64,000 nt of DNA from Glandiceps talaboti (Eukaryota; Hemichordata; Enteropneusta; Spengelidae). The position numbers and the translations under genes are program-made. How positions within the stretch are numbered: position 1 is the first letter of the stretch; each line of letters starts with the position of its first letter. The stretch spans positions 6,727,216-6,791,215 of the forward strand of contig NC_135557.1 in the NCBI RefSeq assembly GCF_964340395.1, read 5' to 3'. Of this stretch, positions 25,397 to 39,981 are shown one piece after another. The notes beneath the pieces are model-generated. The model was given only the letters and a program-made list of their open reading frames with translations, had not been told where the DNA came from and ran no database searches.

Positions 25397-28300
25397 TTAA
25401 CCAATCATTAAACCAAACCCTGCAAGGAATCTATTTTTGTTGTGATCTAGTACGCCACTAAGCATAAATGTGAATGGAATTGGTTGCAACTTCTTTTCCA
25501 TAATGGCCGCCACTCGCCAATTTGTGTCCAAAGATCCTGAAGTCAAAGAAAATAGGAAATTTGTAGAATATAACTTATGCATTTGGAAAATATGAGTGAC
25601 CTAAGGGGCCTAGTCACTATGAATCACTTGACTGAATAAAGACAGATAGATATTGGGGAATGCAATCAATATACCTCATAATGTAGAACAAATCGGGAAA
25701 AACTGTAAAACCTGTGACATAGACACGGGTACAGGTTGTCATGATGTGGAACAATCAGGGTATATAACCCACCTCTGTTCAAAGACAATAACTTACATGA
25801 TATGATGGGTATTTACAAGAATGTTTGTGGTCAATCTAGAATCAACTGATATCAAATGAATAGTTGTATCTGATACTACGGGATTAGCCTATGAAACTGA
25901 GGCTCTATAAAGAGCAAAGTTCCAAGGATTCATGCACAGATAGTGGATAGTTAAATATGGCCACCATCCATTAATATTTGAAAAGACAGGGAAACTATAT
26001 GCATTGTATGCCACCTTTGGGTCAGGTTTGAATCAAATATACATGTAAAAGATACAGCTGCAAGTGAATGACACCCCCACCCCCCCACCCCACACACACA
26101 CACACCCTGTTAATACTAATGTACTTACCTCTAAATGTTAGATTGGCTTGTGGTACATCTACTTGGTAACCTAGTGTTGTGGCTGTTTCACCCATTCTAC
26201 TTTCAAACTCCACTCCTACACTGACATTGTTTTGTCCTTTGTGAAAGTATGAAAAATGTAAAGTTGCTGGAGAAAATGCACCCGTTGCTATCCAGTTATC
26301 CCCTGTAACAAAGAAAAGAATTACACAATCAACACTTTTACAAAAACTTAATGTCACTGAAGATGAAAGACTACACCTCTTGATGTTGAGTTGTCAATTA
26401 TAACAAGGACACTAAAGTATTGTATTTTGGTTTCACAAAGAGACGCCTCATTTTCTTCATTTCTTTTGTGCCTTAATTAATGAAGAAAGTTTTGTACCCA
26501 GAATTGCTCCAAATGATTGTTCATACAAGCAAATGAAAAAAAATGACATTAATATTATGCATGTATAATTCTTGATTTTAATTCAGGCTTGGGCTATGCA
26601 ACAGGGATATGTTACATCTGGATGAATGGAACCTGTTACAAACAAGGAAAGTAAACAAATCATAACACTTGGCACAGGATGTCGAAAGTATTACATTCCA
26701 TCATTTGATAAGAACAGTTTTATGGCCACTTTACATTGTTCACAAACAAATGTCCAGTTCCCCTGGTATTTCATGCACACATAAGGAGGCCACAAAACTG
26801 TTCTTATCAAACCTGGGTGTGTAATACAATTCTCTGCTATTCCAACATGCTGAGCCAAGTGGTATTAATCCAATTCATTTGTTTACTTTCCCTGTGTAAG
26901 AGGTTCCGGTCGTCCACAGTCTGATGTCAGCAGTTGTAAAAACTATGACAGCCTTATAGAGGTGGACAGACTTTCCTAGTTGGTCAAAAGTCTATGTCGG
27001 CATCACCAAAGCTCAGCTACACATGTACACATGTAGATGTAGCACCTATCCAGGCTCTGTAAGAGTCATCCCTGACCAATGTGTCCTCCGATGTTAGCCA
27101 AAATTTGTTGTTGTGGGTCAAAATGAGAAACTGGCATATCTTGTTAGCCACCACTTAGAAAGATATAGGGGAACACCAAATTTTGGTGCATCACTAGATA
27201 TTGTGTGTGTCAGTGGTGCGTCAAATTGTCTTCACATGCGTTTCGTTTATATGGAATCGTGAATTTTAGCGTGGAGGAAAGAAGGGAACAAACGTATTCA
27301 CGAGAGTATCGAAGTCACGCGTGAATTGGCGTGATCCCTAGCGAGAGCGCCTTGATCGATAGTGCTTCCCGCATTTTGACTACGTGTTCTTCCATATAAG
27401 GTAACGAGTTTACGGGTGTATAGCCGAACATGTGTCCGAAGATACCCGATCTTCAGTTTGCCAAGCAGTAATGGCGGCTACCATGGTCGAGTACCTGCTA
27501 CGATCGTTCGAACGGCACATCTGTAACCCGCGTATCTTAAGCCCCTGAGTTCTCGGAAAGGTAACATTTTAACGATTGCCATGTACTTTGTTTGCGTTTT
27601 AAGATAATATAATCGATTTTTTATAGCTTCAAACCGATTTTTTATTATTTATGTGTGAATGAATGATCGACTGCATGGAGTGTCATAGCTTCGGATTTTG
27701 TGTGTATACTTTGGCTTTTCGATGTTGTGCGGGGTGTGATTGATTGGTGCCCTACTGTTCCCATGGTCACGGCATCTGTCAGCTGACCGGCAAGGCGCTA
27801 AATACGATTTTATGTTGTTTATTGCCAAAATGTCGTCAGCTTATAATTTTCAGTACCATCAAAGTTTGATCTTAAATCGTTGCCGGATTTGTGCTGGTAA
27901 ATTACAGAGCACAAGTTATTTATGCGAAGATTATTCTGATGATATTGATATATGTTTTTCCGTTGACATCGTCCGAGATGAAATAAGTATTCATCCTACA
28001 AGGTTTTGTAAAGACTGCAAACGTAGCCTTGACACTAGTAAACAAAGGAGGGAAGCTGGTAGGAGTTATCGACCAGGGACAAATGCATATAATTGGGAAA
28101 GACATCCAAGGACTGGCAGTTGTCCAATTTGCACAGCACTAAGTAGGGCAGGTAGGAAGAGAAAACTGACTAAAAACAGGGGCAGTAAACAGCAGCCAGG
28201 TACAGCTTTATCAGCTAAATTACTTAAGATTAGTCATGGTGCAGGTGAGCATGGGTCAATGCCAGTAGACAATGTCCTACTAGATATGGTGAGAAGGAAA

Positions 28301-31300
28301 TCTGGTAACAACTTAGGGTGTCATGTTAACCTAAGTAAAGACAGATTTCCTTTGTTGAACCAAGACCTAGATATTGAGTGCCCTATATGTAAGGATGTGG
28401 TTGACGGGTGCGTCCAGTTACAGTGTGAGGGTCCACACATATTTTGCTGTGAATGTTTGTGTGAATGGCTGTCTGTTTCCAGTACTTGCCCTGTTTGCCG
28501 GGTCCAAATCGATGTCAGTAGTGTAGCATCTGTCCCACTCCCATTTTCCAAACTATTGGCGGACCAGCTAGTTGTATGTGACAACGTCATTACTGGATGT
28601 GCGGCGACCATTAAGTTAGGAGACTTACATATGCACGTGAGCAATTGTAAGTTCACACCTATAAGTCATGATCATTACTACTGTACATACAAACCAAAGA
28701 CGAAGGAAAAGAAGCAAGAAGAGTATGTACAACAGTCAAATCCAGCATGTGCATTACAGCAGTCACCAATAGACAGTATCATGGTTGTGAAAGACAACAT
28801 AGAGGAGCTGTCTGGTCTTAGACAGTTCGAGGAACTGTCTACAGCTATAGTGAAATACAAGCTTCACACTGAAGGCAACACTGTTAAATTCAAAACAAAA
28901 GGCCAGGTAAGTTCTTTGTTCTTATATTCTAGCTTGTTCTTGCAATGATGAGCGGAGAATTAGTTTTGAACTTCTTCACTGAAAGTTGTTGCTGTATACG
29001 TATATTGAGAATGTTGTGAAGTTTTGTCATGCTAAGTGCATCAGTGATATCCATTTGTTACTGAATATATCAAATATGACATTGGTGACTGTACATTGTT
29101 TCACCCACACCCTTGATATAATGTTTCAAAATATTTTTTTTCTGGTAAAATAAACAAATATCTTAATTCTTTATTTTTATTTTACCCAGCCAATTGTAAT
29201 GACAAAAACAAAAAAATCAAGGAAATCCAGCTCTGAGTGTTCTAAAAGAACATTAAGTGACCGCTCCAAGATGATAACAGAAGTTCGTCAGAGTATAAGT
29301 GGTGGAGGTGATGCAACAACTCATCAGGCTGTGGCAGAAATGCATCGGATGAGTGCACAGGAAAGAAATTCTTTATTGAGGTCATCTGGTCTGTTGCCTA
29401 ATGTTCAGCCTGGGGCAGGTTTGCTGTTAAAGGCAGACACTGGTGCAACATGGTCAAGCTTACGCAAAGTCAGGAGGTATATTGTATATCTACATGTGTA
29501 GCTATTATGTGTCTCGTTCATCAATAGTTTCTTACACTATCAGATATGTTTTGTTTCTTTTCAAAATTTGTCATGGTTTGTCTATTGCCAGTACAATAAT
29601 ATATAATAGTTTTTTGAAGTGTCAGTGTTGTGCACAGAAAGATAAACATTTGAATGTACATGTGTCATGAAATAGTTGATTAGTGCAAGACATTTTGTCA
29701 TATATTTATTTCTACTAATTTATTACCTTGCTGTTTGGTTTATCACAAGAGGGACATACAGTTGTATATATTTGACTGCATAATACCTGCATAACTACAG
29801 AAGTTTGTCTAGAAATTGTTTGTATGAAGCAAACGGATTAACTTTGAAATTGTCAAGATTTTGTTGTTGTTGCTTTCTATTTTGTATCCCTTATTTCATT
29901 TCATTCTAGATGGCTCAGACAATGGAATATAACCATTGATAGTGAAAAGAAAGATAGAAAACGGGCAAAAGAGCTGCAGTTTGTTCTTCAAGCTCAAAAC
30001 CTCCCTTTCACTTTCACTGTAAAAGGAAGTGATGGCAGCAGATTGCGAGAATTGAGGATGGCTCCTTGTGTCGCCGTGTCTGATCTGACAAATGCAGTCA
30101 TAAGAAGACTGAATGATCTTGAGAGGTATCAAAATATTAAATTTGGATATTTTTACTTTTTTCAGCTTATATACCAGTGCTAACGAGACAGTTTGTGAGT
30201 GGTGACTAATGAAACTCTTTCTCTTTCAGTTTGAAGTAATGCCATGTTGCTGTTAGAGTGCTCGGAGAATGAATAGATATATGTAACTCTCACATACTGT
30301 ACTCTGTCAGTGCAGTGTACTCATACTACCAATACCTACCACTCACATACTGTACTCTGTCAGTACAGTGTACTCATACTACCAATACCTACCACTCACA
30401 TATTGTACTCTGTCAGTACAGTGTATTCATACTACCAATACCTACCACTCACATATTGTACTCTGCCAGTGTAGTGTACTCGTACAACCAATACCTACCA
30501 CTCACATACTGTACTCTGTCAGTACAGTGTACTCATACAACCAATACCTACCACTCACATACTGTACTCTGTCAGTACAGTGTACTCATACTACCAATAC
30601 CTACCACTCACATACTGTACTCTGTCAGTACAGTGTACTCATACAACCAATACCTACCACTCACATACTGTACTCTGTCAGTACAGTGTACTCATACAAC
30701 CAATACCTACCACTCACATACTGTACTCTGTCAGTACAGTGTACTCATACTACCAATACCTACCACTCACATACTGTACTCTGTCAGTGCAGTGTACTCA
30801 TACAACCAATACCTACCACTCACATACTGTACTCTGTCAGTACAGTGTACTCATACTACCAATACCTACCACCCACATACTGTACTCTGTCAGTACAGTG
30901 TACTCATACTACCAATACCTACCACTCACATACTGTACTCTGTCAGTACAGTGTACTCATACAACCAATACCTACCATCCACACATTGTACTCTGTCAGT
31001 ACAGTGTACTCATACTACCAATACCTACCACTCACATACTGTACTCTGTCAGTACAGTGTACTCATACTACCAATACCTACCACTCACATACTGTACTCT
31101 GTCAGTACAGTGTACTCATACTACCAATACCTACCACTCACATACTGTACTCTGTCAGTACAGTGTACTCATACAACCAATACCTACCATTCACATACTG
31201 TACTCTGCCAGTACAGTGTACTCATACTACCAATACCTACCACTCACATACTGTACTCTGTCAGTACAGTGTACTCATACTACCAATACCTACCACTCAC

Positions 31301-34300
31301 ATACTGTACTCTGTCAGTACAGTGTACTCATACTACCAATACCTACCACTCACATACTGTACTCTGTCAGTACAGTGTACTCATACTACCAATACCTACC
31401 ACTCACATACTGTACTCTGTCAGTACAGTGTACTCATACTACCAATACCTACCACTCACATACTGTACTCTGTCAGTACAGTGTACTCATACTACCAATA
31501 CTTACCACTCACATACTGTACTCTGTCAGTACAGTGTACTCATACAACCAATACCTACCACTCACATACTGTACTCTGTCAGTACAGTGTACTCATACTA
31601 CCAATACCTACCACTCACATACTGTACTCTGTCAGTACAGTGTACTCATACTACCAATACCTACCACTCACATACTGTACTCTGTCAGTACAGTGTACTC
31701 ATACTACCAATACTTACCACTCACATACTGTACTCTGTCAGTACAGTGTACTCATACAACCAATACCTACCACTCACATACTGTACTCTGTCAGTACAGT
31801 GTACTCATACTACCAATACCTACCACTCACACATTGTACTTTGTCAGTGCAGTGTACTCATACACCAATACCTACCAATCACATACTGTACTCTGTTAGT
31901 GCAGTGTACTCATACACCAATACCTACCACTCACATACTGTACTCTGTCAGTGCAGTGTACACATACACCAATACCTACCATCCACATACTGTACTTTGT
32001 CAGTGCAGTGTACTCATACACCAATACCTACCACTCACATACTGTACTCTGTCAGTGCAGTGTACACATACACCAATACCTACCATCCACATACTGTACT
32101 CTGCCAGTACAGTGTACTCATACAACCAATACCTACCATCCACATACTGTACTCTGTCAGTACAGTGTACACATACACCAATACCTACCACTCACATACT
32201 GTACTCTGTCAGTACAGTGTACTCATACACCAATACCTACCACTCACATACTGTACTCTGTCAGTGCAGTGTACACATACACCAATACCTACCATCCACA
32301 TACTGTACTCTGTCAGTACAGTGTACTCATACTACCAATACCTACCACTCACACATTGTACTCTGTCAGTACAGTGTACTCATACTACCAATACCTACCA
32401 CTCACATACTGTACTCTGTCAGTACAGTGTACTCATACTACCAATACCTACCACTCACATACTGTACTCTGTCAGTACAGTGTACTCATACTACCAATAC
32501 CTACCACTCACATACTGTACTCTGTCAGTACAGTGTACTCATACAACCAATACCTACCACTCACATACTGTACTCTGCCAGTACAGTGTATTCATACTAC
32601 CAATACCTACCACTCACATACTGTACTCTGTCAGTGCAGTGTACTCATACTACCAATACCTACCACTCACACATTGTACTCTGTCAGTACAGTGTACTCA
32701 TACAACCAATACCTACCACTCACATACTGTACTCTGTCAGTACAGTGTACTCATACTACCAATACCTACCACTCACATACTGTACTCTGTCAGTACAGTG
32801 TACTCATACTACCAATACCTACCACTCACATACTGTACTCTGTTAGTGCAGTGTACTCATACTACCAATACCTACCACTCACATACTGTACTCTGCCAGT
32901 ACAGTGTACTCATACTACCAATACCTACCACTCACATACTGTACTCTGCCAGTACAGTGTACTCATACTACCAATACCTACCACTCACATACTGTACTCT
33001 GTCAGTACAGTGTACTCATACTACCAATACCTACCACTCACATACTGTACTCTGTCAGTACAGTGTACTCATACTACCAATACCTACCACTCACATACTG
33101 TACTCTGTCAGTACAGTGTACTCATACTACCAATACCTACCACTCACATACTGTACTCTGTCAGTACAGTGTACTCATACTACCAATACCTACCACTCAC
33201 ATACTGTACTCTGTCAGTACAGTGTACTCATACTACCAATACCTACCACTCACACATTGTACTCTGCCAGTACAGTGTATTCATACTACCAATACCTACC
33301 ACTCACATACTGTACTCTGCCAGTACAGTGTATTCATACACCAATACCTACCACTCACATACTGTACTCTGTCAGTACAGTGTACTCATACTACCAATAC
33401 CTACCATCCACATACTGTACTCTGCCAGTACAGTGTACTCATACTACCAATACCTACCATCCACATACTGTACTCTGCCATTACCTACCATTTACTAACT
33501 ACATTGTACTCTGTGTTGTCATAAAATTTGGATCTAGATATAAGCTCTACCATTTGCATAGCATAAACCATTATCACTTCCTTCTTACAGAACCAGTAAG
33601 CTTGTATCCCACAGTATCATTCCATCAACTGAGGTGTGGGTGAAGATAGGGGGTGACCATGGAGGAGGAAGTATGAAATCTGTGTTCCAGATTTTGAATG
33701 TGTCTGAGCCCAACAGCTGTGACAACACAGTTGTCTGGAATTTGTTCCAAGCTAAAGACACAGACAAGAACCTTCGCACAGCAATGCAACTGAATAGAGA
33801 CCAAGTCAATTTACTTGATGGTCATGAATGGAAGTAGGTTTATTTTATATGTATATACTTGGCTATAATGTGGTCTCCTTCTTATTTCAGATTTATTGTC
33901 TGCTGTCTTTTACACTCAATAATCACTACATTAACCAACATATGTTTAAATCACCCAGGGAGAAATCACTTGTGGTCTTGATAGTTGGGGATTACGAGTA
34001 TCTCCTGAAGATCTATGGATTATCTGGCCCAAGTGGTATGTGACCATATACATGATATACATTGTATTTATAATAACCATAAGTTTGCTCTCAAGTAGCC
34101 AGCAACATCACATGACTGTCTCGAACAAACATGCTGTCCCAAATCAGAGTACATATAATTTTGTGGTCATATCTGGCCATATTCAATGACAGCAGTCCAT
34201 AATATATTGGAAAGAAAACAATTTTTATTTTTAACGTTCCTGGTATTCCTTAGGTGTCAGCTGCATAAAGTAGTCATATTATTCCACTGAAACAACACAG

Positions 34301-37300
34301 TAACCATCCGCTAGAGTATCATTTATATATACTATATTTCTTCATCTCAACATCTAACAATCTCAGTTGTAGCCTCAATTTTAAGGGGTCCTCTGTCAGG
34401 ACAGCATGAGTTCAGAGCAATATATCATCTTCACATTGATAACAAATATAGGCAACTTATTAATTTGTAGAATGCTCTTTCAGATGTTCAGCATATAGAT
34501 ATCAGATCACCAAATATTGTTTGTTTATTTTCATTGCAGTGAGACCAGTAGTATCTACATTTAGCTAACCCCCTATGTTTTATTCATAGGAAAACACTTT
34601 TGTCTTTGGTGTCTTGTCACCAGAGACACTGCAAACATGGCACCTGACAAAAGGCCATCAATTGAATGTAGAACCCTGTCACATATTAAAGCGGACTACG
34701 CCAACTTCCAAGAAAATGGAAGTGTGTTCAAAGATGCCAAGCAATACAACAACTGACTTACTGTGTAAGGCAACCATACTTTGACATACCATTGTGCAGG
34801 GTTAGTATTCACTTACATAGTAAAATTGATTTCAGCTTTGCTTTCATTTTCAGGCACCACATACAGTTAAATACTGATCATATCAATTCTTTCATATACA
34901 GGTTGCTCTCCCTGTCCTGCATATTTCACTAGGCATCTTTCATAAATTTTTCAAATTACTACAATCTGCCTGTCAGCTACTGGACATCAAAATCTTCACC
35001 TTCTTGGTGAAATCAGATGATGTCGATGAGCCTGTCCTGCTGTCAGAGCAGTTTGAAGAGTATTCCAAAATGGTCCATCAGATAGTTCAACTTGAGTCTG
35101 AGGCTGATACTCTCAAAGAGACAGCTGACAATCTCAGCTGTCGAATAGAGAGTATTATGCTGCAGGACGACAGTGATGACGATAGTGATGATGATGACGG
35201 TGGTGTATCACTCAATGAGTTGAGACACATGGAAGAAACCAAAGCTATTTCTTACAAGCAGGCTGATGACAAGGTTAATAATATTTTGACTTTTTAGTGC
35301 AACTGAAATTGACATAAATGGAGAATAAATCAACACAACGGAAATGTTTCTGGTTGTCACCCATTACTTTACAGCTGACAATATATTGTGTGTTGGGTCA
35401 TAATGGGCCAGTAGTTGAATGTGAGTGTAGAAACATACATGTATATATTACTAGGGCAATTACATTTTATATACAACATTAATGATATGTATTCAATTCA
35501 CAGGGTGACATATAATAACTATGTACTTGTGTGTATGTACTTTTAGAGAACAGAAGCAGAAGAGCTGAGAGAGAAATTGCCTCTCCATGCAGGTTACATG
35601 GTGAAAGGTTTAGAGTCTGCTTTGGCAGGAATTAATGTATACCTACAAAGCTACCATAGCCAGGCCTTTGTAGGAAACCATGTAGATAAATGTTGCAAGG
35701 TTTGTAGGGAAAAAATTCAAAATTAGAGTATTCTTGAAATTCCATGCACTAAACAATTTGTTCTACTGACCCAGCTTGTGCGATAGACAAGCGATAGTTT
35801 TATGTATTGGCTTGTTTGCATGTCTAACCTTCCAACAGTTTAGTCATACATTGATTTGCATTGACAAGGTTTCATTGTTACTAATTGTTACTAATTTTGT
35901 TTACAGTGTTAACTGTTGAAAAGTTTGTTTTACAGTTTACTATGTTTTATCAGCATGCTTTGTTTCAGTTCCATATTCAGATTCTACCTGTTCTTGTATT
36001 GGAGTTCAAACAGTAAGTAATTTTCAGTTCTCAGTCTAATAATTTAACTTATTTACAGCCGAAAAATGCCAGCTTACTATGTGACAGTGTGGTGAAAACT
36101 ACTGAGAGAGTTTGTCCCCAATTACTCCATGAAGCTCGTACGATTGTGGCAAAATACCAGGCACTATTTACATACTTTAGCCAGAGCCACAATCTCTATT
36201 CAGTTAGTCATGACTTAACCAATGAAGAGATAGACGTGTTAGGTATGTGGTGTTAGATAGGTCACACACACACACACAATGCATGTGACATAGTTGAAAT
36301 TTTACAACGGTATCACAAATGAACAAGCACAATATTTCAGTACCTACTATTTTTCAATAGAAGTACAACAACCATAGTCCATAGAACACATTTTGTGTGT
36401 TTCTATCTTTGTAATTAAACTCTTCTCTTTACAGGTAGCCATTTAAGACAAAAGTACAAACTTGAATGACATATTCTCAAAAACAATACTCAAACCTAGC
36501 ATTGATTTGTCACTGAGATATCTGTGAACCCGTTTGATTCTCTGTGTATTTCCATAATGTAACAATCTTTATTAGACACTTTCACAATTGATCTGGATCA
36601 AAGATAATAAAATGTATAATTTTATCTGTTTATTTTTCTTTTATATCTACAGAGTCAACAATTACCAAGATGATGGATCATTACAGGGTTTACTTCCCTA
36701 ATGCAAATGTTTTTCCAAAACTACATATGCTGGAGAGCCATGTTGTACAGAGGGTGAGGGAATTTAAGCGTGGATTGGGGTTCTTTTCTGAACAGGGCAT
36801 TGAAGCTATCCACCACAAATTCAACAAAAGTTTGGTAAATTTCCAAAGTATGCCTGGGGATGATCTGAAGAAAGTCCAGTGTTTAATGAATGACCACCAT
36901 GTCACAGTACATCCAGACCAATGTAAACCAATAATTGCTCGAAGGGGGAACTACAAAAAGGGTGGCAAATAGGACAAAACAAAGTGTAACTATGTAAAAA
37001 AAATGTAACTTAAATATGTAAATATGAAAAAATCAAATAAAATGTCAATATTATCAAAGTTCACAGAATCATTGTTTACTTGAATGAGTATTGCAAGTGT
37101 TATGTGTGCATTTGTGTAGGCGCTCCTTATTGTGGAAAACAATTGACGTCTGCATGTTTGAGTAATAATGTATGTCCAGATAAAAGTACCTGATATTGTA
37201 GTGAAATCTAGTGTAACTTTGTGAAGTTTTTGAGTAGCAGTAATATACAAACACAAGCATGAGTTAACATCTCCATCACAAGTGAAAACAATGTTGTAAG

Positions 37301-39945
37301 TCCCTTTTCAAATCAGGTTTATTTTACGTAATGAGAGCAACTATGGAATTGAAATTCAAAATAAACTATAAATATTAAAATTTCCTTTTAAATAATGACA
37401 TATTTTCATTATGCATCCAAACTTGGACACTTCATGACAAAAAACCCCGTTTTTTCAACAAAATATTAACTACAATAAGCAGTAAACTTGAGTAAACAAC
37501 TAAACAAAAGAATCATAAAGTGGACGTTGAGGGCGCAATCCAACATGGCGGCTCTCTATCTAAGTTTCCATAGGGAAACGCATGTGTCTTAGAGGGCACG
37601 CTGTCCCTGTATGCTCGAGTCATTATTCCTGGTGTACCCCTAAACTTTACATATGTATAAAAAGTGAGACTCAGCTGGATGGTAGAGCCTACCTACCGAG
37701 TCAGGACATGTAGAATACTTGTTATGGGTTTGGGTCAGTTGCAGAAAATCCTGTCTCAAGCAGGATTGGACCCATGAAGTCCTGACATACAGTTCTTTGA
37801 CTACTTCGATCATCAAAACAAACCAGTTTGCATCTATAACTAGCGTATTTACATCACAATCTATGATTTTGCTGTGTTGTTTTACTAACCACTTGTAGTG
37901 CTATCAATGGAAACCACTTACATTGTCAATGGCAGTTATCAGTATGCCTAATTGTAGATATTTAGGTAGACTGTCGACAGTCGCTCGCGCCTTTTTTGCC
38001 CAAAGTTTTATCTAAACTCCGATCCCGCGCAACACTAGTCTAATCGCAAATTGAGGGCCGAAGGCCCGAGGTCGAGGGCCGAAGGCCCGAGCGACTGTTG
38101 TCCCTTGCCGCATCTCCCTTGCTATTACTTATTCATGATGTGACGTCATTTAATGGGGCGGTACTCTATCGTATAATTTGCATACAGTTCAATGTAAGGT
38201 TACTCAACGTGCAACACACGTAAACTGCAGCGCAAATTTGACCTCGTAAATGCATTTTGATGGTCATAATCAAGTACTTTTTCCTTTCCTATCTTTCTTT
38301 GTTAAAGCTTGAAACCGCGCGTTTTTATAACATTCGTAAATGACGTCGTTGACAAACTCGACGCCCGATACATTGTCATGCTCAATAGTCTATTGCCATG
38401 TTTAGCATGCAGCTAGCTGTTACAGTGGTACTGGAGCATGTGGAGCGAGAGAGTGCTACGGAAGTCGACTTATTGTACCAACTCCGACCGACACTCCAGT
38501 CAAGCAACAGATGTTTTGGACACCTTTTTTACCTTCCCTCGACTGCAGCTAGCATATTATATAGTAATAATATTCATGTATAAAATGTTTGATAGTGAGG
38601 CGCAGATAATGTGCAAATGGTAGACGTTCTACCTGAAACAGAAAAGTGCCTCCATATTTACCACGGCACGGAGATCGTGCTCCGATCCGACACGTCTTCA
38701 ACTAGTGCCTCCACAGAGTACTGAGTCTATATATACCTAACGCTATTGTACCCCATTATTTCAGATTCTGATTGAGGAGTCAATTTACGTAATCTTTATC
38801 ACGATGCTATATGATATGACAGTTTGTTGTGTCTTTTCCTTGATGTTTTCTTTTTATGTGATTTTTGTTGTTGATGTGGGGGGGGGGGGTGAACCTTTGG
38901 GTCGGCCGCTAGGTTGTTACCACTTCCCTATTGTTTAGCAAAATTACCACAAATAAAAGGGTCTTCGCCGTTTATATACGGGATTATATTAGAGCTATCA
39001 TTGTATCAATGAGGATACTACTGGGACAATTGCAGACTAGATGTTGTTAGCTGTATCGCGAGAACGATCGGAGCATGGAAGTATAACCCACAGGCCTGCG
39101 ACTTCATAGCCCGGGCTTCATAGGCTATGGACTTGTCACTTCCTGTCAGTACACTAACGAAAACATCTTTCCCAGAGACATAGGTATCTATAATTCTTCT
39201 CTGAAAGTCTTTCAAGTGCGAGTATCAAAGTTTTTCCAATGCGTCTCGATGTGTTGACTCGCTTGGTGACTACGCCATGTTCATTTTGATTGACAAGCTT
39301 TGCGAACTATGACCTAAATGTCAATAGTCTACAAACTGAATGTTCCTATTGTTATCGCATGAGGGCGCGGCAAGGGACAACAGTCGCTTGGGCCTTCGCA
39401 ATACGGCCCTCGATATCAGTTTGCGATTATACTATTACTAGTGTTGCGCCGGACCGGAGTTTAGATAAAACGTAGGGAAAAAGGCGCGAGCGACTGTCGA
39501 CAGTCTAATATTTAGGTAATACAAATTATAATGTAACTCCTTGTAAAAAAATTCACTGAGGACGGGGCATCTGAATGGCAGACAATTTATAAAATTCCTA
39601 CAATTTAGAATGGTATTTAGATCACCTAAACAGCGAATATATCATTGTAAAAATTTTATGTGCACTAAGGGAGAGACATCTGAATGGCAGACATTTTATA
39701 AACTTTCTATATGGTTTTGCATAGCACTGATTGGAACATCATGTCGTGAACAGTTCTTAATTCAAACACCCGTACGAATTCTCCCATCAAATTTCAACTT
39801 GTTTGTGTTTATGTTTTTGACCCAAGTCACAACCTGTGATGTGATTATTTCACTTTGAACAACTTCCCAACTAGACACCATAAGTAATGTCCCCACTAAA
39901 TAAATACCAAGGCAATTGGTCTGGCAGTTTTTGAGTTTAAGTCGT

Positions 39946-39981
<36 letters not shown>

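Noticed and set aside
30315-33643. Open frames of 439-1,091 codons of Tyr/His/Thr/Cys-rich protein
   Set aside because: They are the three overlapping phases of a stop-free 53-bp minisatellite that lies between two exons of the RAG1-N-like gene.
27812-36972. A true RAG1 orthologue
   Set aside because: Only the N-terminal zinc region and RING resemble RAG1. The C-terminal exons do not show the RAG1 core, and no RAG2-like gene is present.
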